Positions 46,403 to 56,428 of a stretch of 64,000 bases of DNA are shown in pieces (position 1 is the stretch's first letter; each line of letters starts with the position of its first letter). The notes beneath the pieces are model-generated. The model did no database searches and had not been told where the DNA came from. It worked only from the letters and a program-made list of their open reading frames with translations. The stretch is from Phanerodontia chrysosporium. Its lineage: Eukaryota > Basidiomycota > Agaricomycetes > Polyporales > Phanerochaetaceae. The position numbers and the translations under genes were made by a program. Where the stretch lies: contig MJGA01000037.1 in the NCBI GenBank assembly GCA_001910725.1, positions 62,001 through 126,000 of the forward strand, written 5' to 3'.

Positions 46403-48190
46403 ATGGGTTTGGCGGAACGCCACTTCGACCGGGAGGTCGATACGTTCGTCACTGTCGCCGTCGATGGCGAGCAGCAGCTTGAGACTGGGGTATGCCTGAA
46501 CTCGCTCGACCCGGAGTGGCACTTTTCTGAACCGCTGAAGCTGTAAGCGACGCGTGCTTTGTTCAGAGAGGAGTGCTAACGCTGTTCCTAGGATGGTGCA
46601 CGCCTCGTCGACGATCATGTTCACGCTGTATCGGCGGCGCAAGAGCCGCGACGTCTTCGGGGATAAACTCCTGGGGCAAGTAGAGGACAAGTTGCACAAT
46701 TTCCTGATAAACCGTGCGCGCCCATTCCGCATTTCCTGGACCTAAACCGCAGCCCTGATAGCCTGCGCTCCATTGCAGCAGGCAAGTTGTTCGTCCTTCC
46801 AAGCAAGATGAATTGGGTACATTGGGAGAATGCGTCGCTGTCTGTCGATCTCGATCTCGACGACTCGGCTGATGCCAGGGAAGTCCTGGACAATGCGGAG
46901 GAAAAGTTGTGTGGCGCGTTTATCAAGACTGCACGCGGGCATAGCGGACCTATGGCTGAAGCCCTCTCAGCCCTGGGAGACTCCATTGAGAGTCTGGATC
47001 AGCTCGTGCAGTTTGTGGACGGCGTCGTCGATGTAAGTGGCTCTGCGCCAAGGGCTCCAAGATGATCTAATCTCAAAATGGCAGATACATCCAATGTGCA
47101 AGGCGGCATGGACCCTCCTGTCGTCTGTATATAAGGCGCGCCAATCGACAATCGCTCCAATACGCCTTCTTATATGTTGATGTGTAGGCCTTCAAGTCAC
47201 AACGGGCACAAGACGCCGCAGTGTACAGCCTCGCCGCAGAGCTGAAGGACACACTGGCACATGTCCGCCTGTGTAAGAATATTCACGACATCCAGCAATC
47301 TGGAAAAGTGGTTCGGGAGCTGGCTCGGCTGGTGGCAGAATGTGCGGCTCTCATGGATGAGAACATCTCTGGCACCGTCATCTGTGCGTATCACGGTCTT
47401 CGGCTGCGTCATCATACGTGCTCACGGCCATCTACATAGTGCGTGCAGCGCGCAGTGCAGCATCCCGGACTCTTGCAGTGCGAATTGATGAGTGCACGCG
47501 TAGGCTCAAACAGCTGCAGAAGCAGTTTGACACGTTGTTAACCATCGCAACGCATAACAGCCGTCAGTATTTTCTGCTTGTCTTTTTCCTTTTGCTCACG
47601 TACATCTGGTAGTGTCCGAGCTCAATGACCGCATGAAAAGTCTGCCCTGTAGTAGGGCCTCCTCGCCAATACCTCCGGCATGTCATTGTTCTCCCTATGC
47701 CTCTCCTGCGCCACAACCCATGTTGCTGCCATCATTATCATATGCGCGTTCGCCCCCACTGCCTGAGCTTCCAATTCCAGTTCATTCTCTTCCTTCGATC
47801 TCTCAAGGAGAGTCGCAAGCACCGCCCATCATGTCCATGCCATCACCCCGCCCCTCTTCGCCTTCTCCCTACATGTCCACGCAAACGCGCATCCTATCCT
47901 CACCGGCTCCGCTGTTCTCGTCGCCAGTACCTTCACTCTCTTCTACCCCGAGCTTCTGCTTCTCACCGCCGGGCAGCACGCCTGCCTCCTCTTGTTCAAG
48001 CTTCGCACCGCTTCCCGAGGTCGACGTGCCACGAGGACGCGTGCTACCTGGCGCACCGTACGTCGCAGAGCCTGAGCAGACGGCCTGCTTACATCTGCCG
48101 TCCTGCTGCCAGTGCAGCAGGTCATCGTCTCTGTGTTCCCGTGCCGAATCGGAGGTACGAGCAGCGGGATACAAGATATTGTGGGGGTGA
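46403..48190 (+). CDS. C2 domain plus NLR-type N-terminal helical region, Pro/Ser-rich tail, no NACHT
   Basis: Multi-exon gene. Residues 1-~100 form a C2 domain (TFVTVAVDGEQQLETG, LNSLDPEWHFSEPLKL, TIMFTLYRRRKSRDVFGDKL, GQVEDKL), a Ca2+/phospholipid-binding fold. Next comes the helical region seen before NACHT in agaricomycete C2-NACHT proteins: IESLDQLVQFVDGVVD, IHPMCKAAWTLLSSVYKAFK, AAELKDTLAHVRLCKNIHDI, VRELARLVAECAALMDENIS, DECTRRLKQLQKQFDTLL. Instead of the NACHT P-loop, the last exon (47613-48190) is 190 residues of Pro/Ser-rich sequence with a Cys cluster (HLPSCCQCSRSSSLC). Exons used: ~46403-46542, 46592-~46710, 46779-47032, 47085-~47130, 47188-47383, then ~47440-47560 and 47613-48190. 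The join after VYK seems to need a GC donor. The start is not certain. Confidence 0.65.
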
Positions 48191-48443
48191 TACAGGGCGA
48201 CGCCAGCCTTCGTCTCGGCCCGATATATTCATACATGGCATTTTACCCTGACCAATGTACTCGTACCAGATAGCTTTTCCTACTCTAGGCTCCTGATCGT
48301 GATGGAGATCCTCATGTATCTCATTACATGTAGTCTGTTTGATATAGCAACCCAAGTTCAGTAACGAAGATAGCGTGTGTACAGTAAAGCATCATCTCAG
48401 CGCAGAGGGCAGGATAACGATCTAGACAAGTGAAAAGTCAGGA

Positions 48444-49902
48444 TTACTCTGTCAGAGTCGGACTCAGACTCAAACTGGCGGCCGGCGGAGAACGACCCGA
48501 TGCTGGAAGGGGTGCTATTGGGCGCTTGGGCGATTTCTTGGCTGCTTGCGACGGCCCAACATTGGCAGCATACGAAAAGGAAAACTTGAATTCTGAGGGG
48601 GCGATGGACGGGGATGACTGCGGAACGGAGCAATCAGTATACCAACGAGGCAGTGGTGCAGCAGCGCGCACCGTAGTGTCGTTGGAAGCGGTGGCATTGA
48701 GAGTAGCAATGGTCGGTGCCGGATACCCCGGGTGGCTGAGGAGGAGCGCAGACAGCGTGGCGAGCATCGCTGAGAGTACCGTCTCGGCGTGCGGCATATG
48801 CCCGCTCAATGCAGACGCAACGTGACGCTGCGCTTTCTGCAGCACCTCGGCCATCCGGCCCTCGGCGTACAGATAGGTGAGCTGCGCGGTCAGCACGTCG
48901 GGGTACCTAGGCTGGACTCAGCAAGGCAAGGGGGATCCGGGTGATATGGCGGGCTTACGCTGCTGAGAAGTGCGAAAAGAGCTCATCGATGATGCACTCA
49001 TGCGAGAGCTGCTTCTGGATTTCCTCCGCTGCAAGCTCTTTCAAATGGTCGAGCCCAACCTGCACATCCGTTTTGTCAGCTACCGCAGATTTGGTCGCAA
49101 GAGAAGTAGATAGACCATGTCTGCCAGACGATACATTGATTTCGGCGAGCAGAGCTCTGGCAGCTCGGGGTTTGCGGCACGATGCACTCTGCAGGCGCCA
49201 CGGCGAGCTTGCTCGCCGGTCGACCTCAGCGGAGCGAAGGATATCTTGCCTGTGTATATGAAGAAGACAAGCGCATGCCAGCTAGATCCTGCGTCAGGGA
49301 ATTCTCGCATGAGTGGGAGGAATCGTACGTCACGGCCGCTACATCAGGGATGAACAAGATGTGCTTGACTCCCTCGCGCACCGCGTTTTCCCGGAGTGCC
49401 TCGGAGCTAGGCTTCTGACTTTCTACCTCTCTCTCCTGGGACCATGTGTCAACACCTGTCGGACCACAATGGCCAGACCAGGCGAACCTTGCCTTTCGAC
49501 TCGTTTGCGAGCTCTCCGACACATTGGTTCTCATCTTCTTCGTCCTCCAGATCACTATCAGACCCATAGCCGTAGTCCGCCGTCTCAGTAGGAACGGCGT
49601 CATCCGTCGAGAAATGGCCGCTCAGCTCTGCATGATGTTAGTCAGCCTCTCTGCACACGTCCACAACGCCTAAACTCTGCAAGAGCACGCTCACGAGTAT
49701 GAAAGTGGTCGGCGGCAGCACGCATGACATGGCTGCTGGCATAGACCGCCCGCGGGCTGCCCACCACACCGGCGGACGGCTTCCGGCGCGAGAAGAGGAA
49801 GTACGCCGTGTCAGTGAACGCTGCGCCCGATATCGACGTGGCCAGCGCCTTGTGCAGAGTTGCGGGGGAGTACTCGCCGGACTGTGCGGTCGGCCGCGCC
49901 AT
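48444..49902 (-). CDS. split-BTB protein, divergent copy H (intact)
   Basis: Same exon order as A-G but clearly older. Exon 1 from 49902: MARPTAQSGEYSPATLHKAL, ISGAAFTDTAYFLFSRRK, VYASSHVMRAAADHFHT. Acidic insert ETADYGYGSDSDLEDEEDEN. Exon 3 REGVKHILFIPDVAAVT with a GTACGA donor. Exon 4 SWHALVFFIYTGKISFAPLR to LCSPKSMYRLADM. Exon 5 VGLDHLKELAAEEIQKQLSH. Exon 6 YPDVLTAQLTYLYAEGRMAE, HMPHAETVLSAMLATLSALL, then a Ser/Pro-rich tail ending SLSPTLTE. The short intron between exons 2 and 3 may use a GC donor (AAAG|GCAAGG). No breaks found, so this paralogue seems to be under purifying selection while several close copies decay. Confidence 0.75.
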
Positions 49903-50277
49903 CGTGGAGGGGGGTCGCGCACAGGTAGGGCAGCTCGCCTGTCACGGGTTCAAATACAGGTCGTCGGGAGCGCATTGGTTGCCGAGCCCAGCGTGTAGTG
50001 ATCGCTGGAAATCACCTAAAAGGTATCGTCAGACACGCCTGATTGGCATGCACATACACAATATGTCCGCGCAACGCAATCTCATAGATACGTAACATGC
50101 AAACCGTGTCGGGGTGAAATACGGCGTGTATAGACGCTGTTGGCAGGTCGGGGCAATCCGCGTCTATTCTAGAGCGTACATGTCGGTAATAGATACTAGT
50201 TTCGTCATCAGTCAAGGCGCATATAGCATAGCGGACGCACTCACGTATTACATTAGAGTACTTCGCCTGCCATCAGT
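49903..50277. other. intergenic
   Basis: 5' region of BTB copy H and 3' region of HIS1. Nothing recognised; AT-rich tracts typical of untranslated regions. Confidence 0.4.
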
Positions 50278-51492
50278 CTACACTCTACAATTATCCAGGT
50301 TGAAGATCAGGATGTCCTCCGCACCGATGGCGGCGAGACGGTCCATGACATCGGCCATCTCTTTCTTGAGCACCATCGCGCTGACCGCAACCCACTCTTC
50401 ATCGTCAAGAGGGCTGATGGTAGGAGCGCGGCGACCAGGCGTGACCGCAGTCGCATCATGCAGCCGCTCGCGGCGGACGTTGTACTCGCAAACAACATAA
50501 CGGCTGGCAGCGATGACACCAGCAATGCGGCTTGTGATTAGTCTGATGAGGGAGGAGTGTTGTGGGTGCTTCTGCTCCTTCGACTTGATGAGCACGGCCT
50601 CGGTCTCGAGCACCGTGGCAATGGCGTGCAAGCCGGCGGCACGCATCGTGTCGCCAGATTCTGGAGAAAGCTTTAGCGCGGTCTCGGGAGAGTAATGAAG
50701 ATGACGCACCAACAAGATCGACTGGAAAGCGTGGGTCAGCCCTGAACTTCTCGTGGCGATAGCGCGAAGGACGCACCGATACCGTCGGCCAGACCAAGCG
50801 CGCAGGCCGCTTCTACACTCCCACCAACGTACTCGATCTTCGTCTTCGCGTCTCCGGTGAGCTGCAGCTGGGCGTCGAGCTTGTCGAAGTACTCGCCAGC
50901 GAGGACCTCGAAGGAGGTGACGACGCGTTTGCCCGCGAGCTGCTCGACGGTCTTGATGGGGCCGGCCTCCGGGACCTGAACCTGGAGCGCGCACTTGCCA
51001 AAGCCGAGGCGGAGCTCCTCTGAGACGTGGTCCTGCATCTTGGCTTCGAGAATGACATCGTGACCGGTGATCCCGAGATCGACGTTACCCTTGCCGACGA
51101 ATGAGGGGATGTCTGATGCTGGGAGAAACACGCTACAGAGGGCATGAGATGAAATGGGGGCAAGATATGATGCTGCGACTCACAGGGCGATAGGATGGTT
51201 CTTCACAAGGCAGACATCTAGGCGGGGGTGCCTTCTGAACTGTATATCGGCCCCTATAAAAGTGAGCCACAGCCTCAACTTTGAAGCGTAAGACACACAC
51301 CTGCGAGGATCTCTAGGCACTTGTCGTACAAACGTCCTACTCCGATATAAGCCTTCTGCACGAGCTAGAGACCGACTCCGGCCTCACCTTTCTTCGGGAT
51401 AGCAAACAAGAGGCGGCCGTCGAGCGACTCTGCGTCTGTATAGCTCTACATTTGAGCGAGTATATGGTATGACGTTGCATATACTCACTCAT
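50278..51492 (-). CDS. HIS1: ATP phosphoribosyltransferase (first step of histidine synthesis)
   Basis: Joins ATP and PRPP to phosphoribosyl-ATP. The first exon is only eight bases (ATGAGTGA, start 51490-51492, donor GTATAT), giving MSDYTDAESLDGRLLFAIPK. Then GRLYDKCLEILAG, ADIQFRRHPRLDVCLVKNH, FLPASDIPSFVGKGNVDLG and ITGHDVILEAKMQDHV follow. The HisG signature GSVEAACALGLADGI-VDLVESG is built from three exons, including a 12-base micro-exon (50710-50721, codes VDLV). The C-terminal regulatory (ACT-like) part is the long-form type: SRYVVCEYNVRRERLHDAT, TPGRRAPTISPLDDEEWVAV, SAMVLKKEMADVMDRL, GAEDILIFNLDNCRV. Feedback inhibition by histidine is known for this long form. About 300 residues. Confidence 0.95.
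50710..50721 (-). other. 12-nt micro-exon of HIS1
   Basis: The minus strand reads TCGATCTTGTTG between introns of 55 nt (50722-50776) and 49 nt (50661-50709), each GT-AG with GTGCGT donors and CAG acceptors. It supplies VDLV and the first base of the Glu codon in the HisG signature; skipping it would delete four conserved residues in frame. Confidence 0.8.
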
Positions 51493-51862
51493 TTTGGGGG
51501 ATGGATGGGAGGACGTTGAGGATCGAGTCAGACCTGAGAATCGACATTCACTTTGGCAGCAAGCGCCCGATTACTTTGACCGGAAATGGTAGTGATGCGC
51601 CTGATGGCGGATCACTGCTAGTGGACGATCGCTCCGACAACGTCGGAAAAGGGGACTTGACGCGGATGGCTGAGTCGCGCAGGAACGTCCAACGCTCGGA
51701 TATCGATGTACGAGAGTTTGTCGCTTGTGGATACCACAGGTCGTGGGCGTGTGTTTGCTCACCTCATGGCATACGCACACCCGCCGCACCGTACGGACTA
51801 TATGACCGGCGAACACGCCCCTCACTCAAGACATCGTACCTTTTCCCCTACCACAACCGAGC
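51493..51862. promoter_or_regulatory. divergent promoter region (HIS1 / coiled-coil gene)
   Basis: A 370 bp gap between divergent genes. A Gcn4-like TGACTC-type site would be expected for HIS1; the closest is CTGAGTCG near 51670, not convincing. Confidence 0.3.
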
Positions 51863-53143
51863 ATGCCAGACTTTCTCGAGGTACCACCTAGCTCTTTTGG
51901 AACGAGAGTCCAGCAGTCACCGCGGCGACGTGTCTCGGGTACAAGCTACACTAGCTGGATCTCGTCGCTCGCACACCCCTCCCCCTCGCCCGGCACCCCC
52001 ATCCCCATCCCGCTCGATATGAGCTCGACCGAGTCCGACACCAGTACGGGGACGGTCAAGCTCAGCCATGCGCCCCCACGCATCAGCGGGCACGACACCG
52101 AGACCGCGAGCAGCGAGACCGAGGTGACGGAGCCGACGGAGAAGGACGCCGAGAGCGAGTACACGTTCAAGATGACGACGGTGCACGAGGTGCCAGAGCA
52201 CCCCGCGTCCCCGAGCGCATTCCGCGGCAAGGCGCGCAGCCTCGTCGGCGGGCTCGTGAGCAGCATCCGCAGCCTCCCGCGCGCGGTGACGCACAGCCAG
52301 GTGTACGACCGCCGCTCGGCCGCAACGACAGTGACGGCGACGTCGTCGTACGTCACCAGCGGGCGCACGACGTACATGACGCAGACGACCGAGCAGCACG
52401 ACGACGGGCCCGCGCCGCCCAAGTTCGCCGCGCCGTTCCCGCTGCCGTACTTCATCGCTCCGCAGTACGCGCTCGGGCACCCGCACCCGCACGCCCACCC
52501 ACACATGCTCTCGCGGGGGGTGCACTCGCCGCTGGACGGCAGCGCCGCACGCACGTCGAAGCTCGGGTCCGAGTCCAGCGCGGACACGGAGGGCCCGCCG
52601 GGGGGCGGGACGCGGCTCGGGGGGCTCGTGCGCGAGCTGACGAGCCTGCCGTGGATCTCGTCGCGCGTCGCGGTCGACTACGTCCCGGGGGAGAGCCGCG
52701 CGCGGAGCATGCCCGCGAAGACGTCGAGCTCGTGGTACACGCTCACCGCGCCCGACACGCCGTCCGAGATCTCGCAGCCGGGCCAGCTCGTGCCCGAGCC
52801 GTGGTTCCCGCCCGCGCGCCTGAGCCCCGCGCTCGAGGTCCCCGACGAGGAGGAGCGCGCGGCCGCCGAGGACGGGCAGGAGGGCGAGCGCATTGAGAAG
52901 CTCAAGGAGGAGCTCCGCGAGAAGACGCAGCAGCTGAGCGACCTCCGGCAGGTCGTCGAGCACCAGAAGGCGCACATCGGACAGCTCGAGCTCGAGCTCA
53001 AGCAGCTGCGCAAGGAGAAAGAGGAAACCTTGCACAGACGCAAGAGCAGCATGCGGCATAGCGTGCGCGCGAGCAGTATCCGGGCTTCGATGCGCAGGAC
53101 GTCCATCCGAGTCTCGAGACCTGCATCGACTTTTATCGATTAA
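51863..53143 (+). CDS. Ser/Thr-rich protein with C-terminal coiled coil, unknown
   Basis: Intronless gene of 426 residues, unusual among its intron-rich neighbours. Residues 1-300 are low-complexity Ser/Thr/Pro with short ordered pieces (GLVSSIRSLPRAVTHSQVYD, FPLPYFIAPQYALGHPHPH with a His-Pro run, LGGLVRELTSLPWISSRV). Residues ~320-385 form a strong coiled coil (EGERIEKLKEELREKTQQLS, LRQVVEHQKAHIGQLELELK). The end is Ser/Arg-rich (RHSVRASSIRASMRRTSIRV). No membrane segment. The overlapping 380-codon minus frame is a GC artefact. Could be a scaffold or cytoskeletal protein; that is a guess. Confidence 0.75.
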   Translation: MPDFLEVPPSSFGTRVQQSPRRRVSGTSYTSWISSLAHPSPSPGTPIPIPLDMSSTESDTSTGTVKLSHAPPRISGHDTETASSETEVTEPTEKDAESEYTFKMTTVHEVPEHPASPSAFRGKARSLVGGLVSSIRSLPRAVTHSQVYDRRSAATTVTATSSYVTSGRTTYMTQTTEQHDDGPAPPKFAAPFPLPYFIAPQYALGHPHPHAHPHMLSRGVHSPLDGSAARTSKLGSESSADTEGPPGGGTRLGGLVRELTSLPWISSRVAVDYVPGESRARSMPAKTSSSWYTLTAPDTPSEISQPGQLVPEPWFPPARLSPALEVPDEEERAAAEDGQEGERIEKLKEELREKTQQLSDLRQVVEHQKAHIGQLELELKQLRKEKEETLHRRKSSMRHSVRASSIRASMRRTSIRVSRPASTFID

Positions 53144-53245
53144 TAGCGTCCAGTAATTGGGTAGTAGTATTATTCTTTAGCTTGTAATCCATCCTACCAG
53201 AGACCTAGGGTATATGCTGTAGTATAGTCCCAACGGCGAGAAGAA

Positions 53246-54355
53246 TCAGAGCTTTGCGTGTGCGCGCATAGACGTCATCGAGACGATCGAGCCTCCATCC
53301 AAAGTGAGAGTGGCCCCGTTCATCCAGCTTGCAGCAGGACTTGCTAGGAAGACCGCGGTCCCGCCGACATCTTCTGGCTTGCCGATGCGATTGAGCGGGG
53401 TATTCTTCAAAATGTACTTTCCAGCGGTGTCGAGGGTAACTGCAGTCACTGTATGCTGATGTGAGGAAAAGGGCGATAAGGAGAGAAGAGCCAACACACT
53501 TTTGGTATAGAACGCGCCACATGCAATAGTGTTGCTCGTGATACCCTCCCAGCCCAAGCGGCCAGCGAATGTCCGGCTGAGGTGATGCAGACCCGCCTTG
53601 GACGCAGAGTACGCATACGTCTCATGGTTTGCGACCGTCAGGCCTTCGATAGACCCAATCTATAGCCACACATGAGCATATATGCGTATGACCGAGCAAG
53701 TCAAAACGTACGTTGATGATCCTCGCGGGGTCGTTCCAGCTTAGTCCGTCTCGCCCTCCCTGCTTGGCCGCGGCACGCAGCAACGGCAAGCACTTTTGCG
53801 TCAGGGTGAACACCCGCTGGAGGTTCAGCGTAATCACTTTCGTGAAGGCTTCATCCTGCCATCGAGAGGGGTCAGCGCGAGACTGTGCAGCGCGAAACGC
53901 TGGACGCACTGGATGCTCATCGATTCCGTCCCCCCATGCTGCGCCAGCGTTGTTCACGAGCACGTGCAACGCGGTCTCACGCGCAGAGAGTTCCGCAACG
54001 AGCCGTTCAACCTCGGGGAGCTTCTGCAGGTCTGCGGGTATGGCGATGCAGGTGCCGGGGCCCAGAGCGTTCAGTTCCTTCGCGGTCTCGTCACAGTCCT
54101 TTGCTTTGCGTGATGTTATGTAGACCTGGCAACATACAGGTCAGGAAAAGCCTAGCGAATATTGTGCATGAGCTCGTACCCTTGCGCCATTTGCGACAAA
54201 CGCGGTCGCAATCTGCCAGAGGAAGGTAAACCAGCGAGCGAGACACGAACGCTTCAAACGCGACGCACCGACTTGCCAATTCCTCGACTTCCTCCTGTCA
54301 CTAATACGACCTTTCCAGAGACATTGAACAAGTTACTAACGTCGAAGGAGGACAT
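53246..54355 (-). CDS. short-chain dehydrogenase/reductase (3-ketoacyl reductase-like)
   Basis: NAD(P)-dependent SDR. The start at 54355 gives MSSFDVSNLFNVSGKVVLVT, then the cofactor motif TGGSRGIG. After further exons: FVANGARVYITSRKAKDCDE, the NNAG motif (HVLVNNAGAAWGDGIDEH), KVITLNLQRVFTLTQKCL, IINIGSIEGLTV and the catalytic YSASKAG (Tyr-x3-Lys). Then RLGWEGITSNTIACGAFYTK, NRIGKPEDVGGTAVFLASPA and the end SIVSMTSMRAHAKL. About 300 residues in six or more exons. This subgroup is often labelled rhamnolipid-type 3-oxoacyl-ACP reductase in fungi; the true substrate is unknown. Cytosolic or peroxisomal; the C-terminal AKL resembles a PTS1 signal (SKL-type), so peroxisomal import is plausible. 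Confidence 0.9.
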
Positions 54356-55053
54356 GGTGAGTTGGCGGCCTGTTCGCCTGCTCGTTCCGCCGTGCTAAAA
54401 GGATAGCAGGGATGATGGGCGCCGGCTGGCCGCGTATCCGGTGCCCGACATCGGAATCATGGTCATCGCCGGCAAGCGTAGATGCACAGGCGACGCCGCA
54501 GAGCGTTGAACGGGCGGTCATCGTGGAGGACAAGGAGGGCAGGGTGGTTCCCTGCTGCAGCAGATTTTGAAACGCGCTCCGGTTCCATTGTGTGTGAGAA
54601 GCCGGATGAGAGGGCCTATATAATCGGCTTGAAGTAGAGTCAACCGGGTTTACAGACCAACCCTATAGTGTAACAAAATGAGGCTTACCGCCTTCACGCT
54701 GAGCTGATCTGCACTACTTACCCTGTAAGCCAAGGCGCGCTCAGGCCAATCGCGTACCTTCGCGCTTTGGACGTCGACCGTGACAGATCGCTACAGCCGT
54801 ATCATCTTTACCTGACCTCGGAGTGTGTGTTGTGATACTAGTCTATCGCTGAACGTGAGTGGGCTCATTACTCCAAGTCCAAGCCGTGGTCCTGCCCGAC
54901 GCCATCGACCGTGCGGGTTGTGATCCAGGCTCACCGGGCCCGCTCGTGGATGTGGTCCCGACTGGGCCGCCTGGGCTTGAGAGTTTCAAGGGGTTCTAGC
55001 GATAAAAACCAGAGGCCATTGACCCGCTGCTTGTACACAGACACCTAGCAAAC
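54356..55053. promoter_or_regulatory. divergent intergenic region with TATA-like site
   Basis: Upstream of both the SDR and the coproporphyrinogen oxidase gene. TATATAA at 54617-54623 could serve either strand. A further GCGATAAAAACC lies at 55000-55011, about 45 bp before the HEM13 ATG. Confidence 0.4.
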
Positions 55054-56097
55054 ATGTCGAAGCCGATGCGCGTGCAAGTTGAGGAGTACATCCTCGACCT
55101 CCAGGAAAGGATCGTCTCCGCGCTCGAGAAGCTCGACCCGAACGCCCCGCCCTTCAAACGCGACTCGTGGGTACGAGCGCAGGGTGGCAAGGGCCTTTCG
55201 TGCGTCTTCGCCGTGCCCGAGGCGTCGCACTCCGACGCCACTGCGCCCGTGTCCGTCCTCGAGAAGGCGGGCGTGAACATCTCCGTCGTCCATGGCTCGC
55301 TCCCTCCGGCTGCCATCAAGCAGATGCGGGTTGAGCACTCGTCCATTCCTTACGACCCCAACGCTACCGCCGCCCTCCCCTTCTTTGCCTCTGGCATCAG
55401 TCTCGTCATCCATCCCCGCAACCCTCATGCACCGACAGTGCACGCCAACTATCGCTACTTCGAGATCACAGAGTCCGAGGACAAGGAGGCGGGCCCCGGG
55501 CGGGTTATTGCGTGGTGGTTCGGCGGCGGGTGCGACCTGACGCCGTCGTACCTCTACACCGAGGACGCCGTGCACTTCCACAAGACGATCAAGGACGCGT
55601 GCGACCCGTTCGGCGCAGACATCTACCCGGCATTCAAGAAGTGGTGCGACGAGTACTTCTTCATCCCGCACCGTCAGGAGGCCCGCGGCATCGGCGGCAT
55701 CTTCTTCGACGACCTCTGCGACCAGCCGCACGCACGCCTCGGCGCCGACGTCGCCCGCCCCAAGACCCCCGAGGAGATCTTTGCGTTCGTCCGGAGCGCG
55801 GGCGACGCCTTCATCCCGTCGTACATTCCCATCCTCGAGAGGCGCATCAGCACGCCTTTCACGCCCCGCGAGCGCCGCTGGCAGCTCATCCGCCGCGGGC
55901 GATACGTGGAGTTCAACCTTGTGTACGACCGGGGGACGAAGTTCGGGCTCGCAACTCCTGGTGCGAGGATCGAGAGTATCCTCATGAGCCTTCCGGAGAC
56001 GGCGCGCTGGGAGTACATGAGCGAACTGGGCACGGAGGAGGGCACGGAGGAGGAGAAGCTGGTCAAGGTCCTGAAGACCCCTGCGCAGTGGGTATAA
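55054..56097 (+). CDS. HEM13: coproporphyrinogen III oxidase (oxygen-dependent)
   Basis: Sixth enzyme of haem synthesis: oxidative decarboxylation of coproporphyrinogen III to protoporphyrinogen IX using O2. Single exon, 347 residues, family-typical length without N-terminal targeting, so cytosolic as in yeast. Signature blocks in order: RDSWVRAQGGKGLSCVFA, KAGVNISVVHG, GISLVIHPRNPHAPTVHANY (HPRNP and the substrate-binding histidines), RYFEI, WWFGGGCDLTPSYLY, CDEYFFIPHRQEARGIGGIF, FFDDL, RGRYVEFNLVYDRGTKFGL and ARIESILMSLP. The absence of introns differs from its neighbours. Confidence 0.97.
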   Translation: MSKPMRVQVEEYILDLQERIVSALEKLDPNAPPFKRDSWVRAQGGKGLSCVFAVPEASHSDATAPVSVLEKAGVNISVVHGSLPPAAIKQMRVEHSSIPYDPNATAALPFFASGISLVIHPRNPHAPTVHANYRYFEITESEDKEAGPGRVIAWWFGGGCDLTPSYLYTEDAVHFHKTIKDACDPFGADIYPAFKKWCDEYFFIPHRQEARGIGGIFFDDLCDQPHARLGADVARPKTPEEIFAFVRSAGDAFIPSYIPILERRISTPFTPRERRWQLIRRGRYVEFNLVYDRGTKFGLATPGARIESILMSLPETARWEYMSELGTEEGTEEEKLVKVLKTPAQWV

Positions 56098-56428
56098 ATA
56101 TCAAGTGTATCTCAATGTACAAATAGAAGTAGAAACAGCCGAGAGCAATGTTATGTACTATCCCATCTCCATGACTAGTTTGCCATGCCGATCGCTCCTC
56201 CGTTCTCGGATGGAGGTCACATACTCTGGACGTCTTTGCGTGGATGACAACATGCCGGCACTCGACCATGGCACAAAATGCTCACTTGGAGGTCGGAGAG
56301 AGTGGACGGCCCTCAGTCCGAATATGTGGCGGTGAACGTGGCAGATCTAGCATCTCGCGCTTGACCTCCGACCTCCACCACCCGCTCTTCCCCTCTCTCG
56401 ATACTCTACTCTACCACCTATTCTGACC
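56098..56428. other. intergenic
   Basis: 3' region of HEM13 and 5' region of the ArfGAP gene; nothing recognised. Confidence 0.4.

Noticed and set aside
49930..49970. tRNA-like GGGTTCAAATA
   Set aside because: No matching acce­ptor, D or anticodon stems around it; no tRNA gene found in the window.
51917..53059. 380-codon minus-strand open frame
   Set aside because: Antisense of the coiled-coil gene; Arg/Leu-rich shadow produced by GC-rich codons, with no domain.
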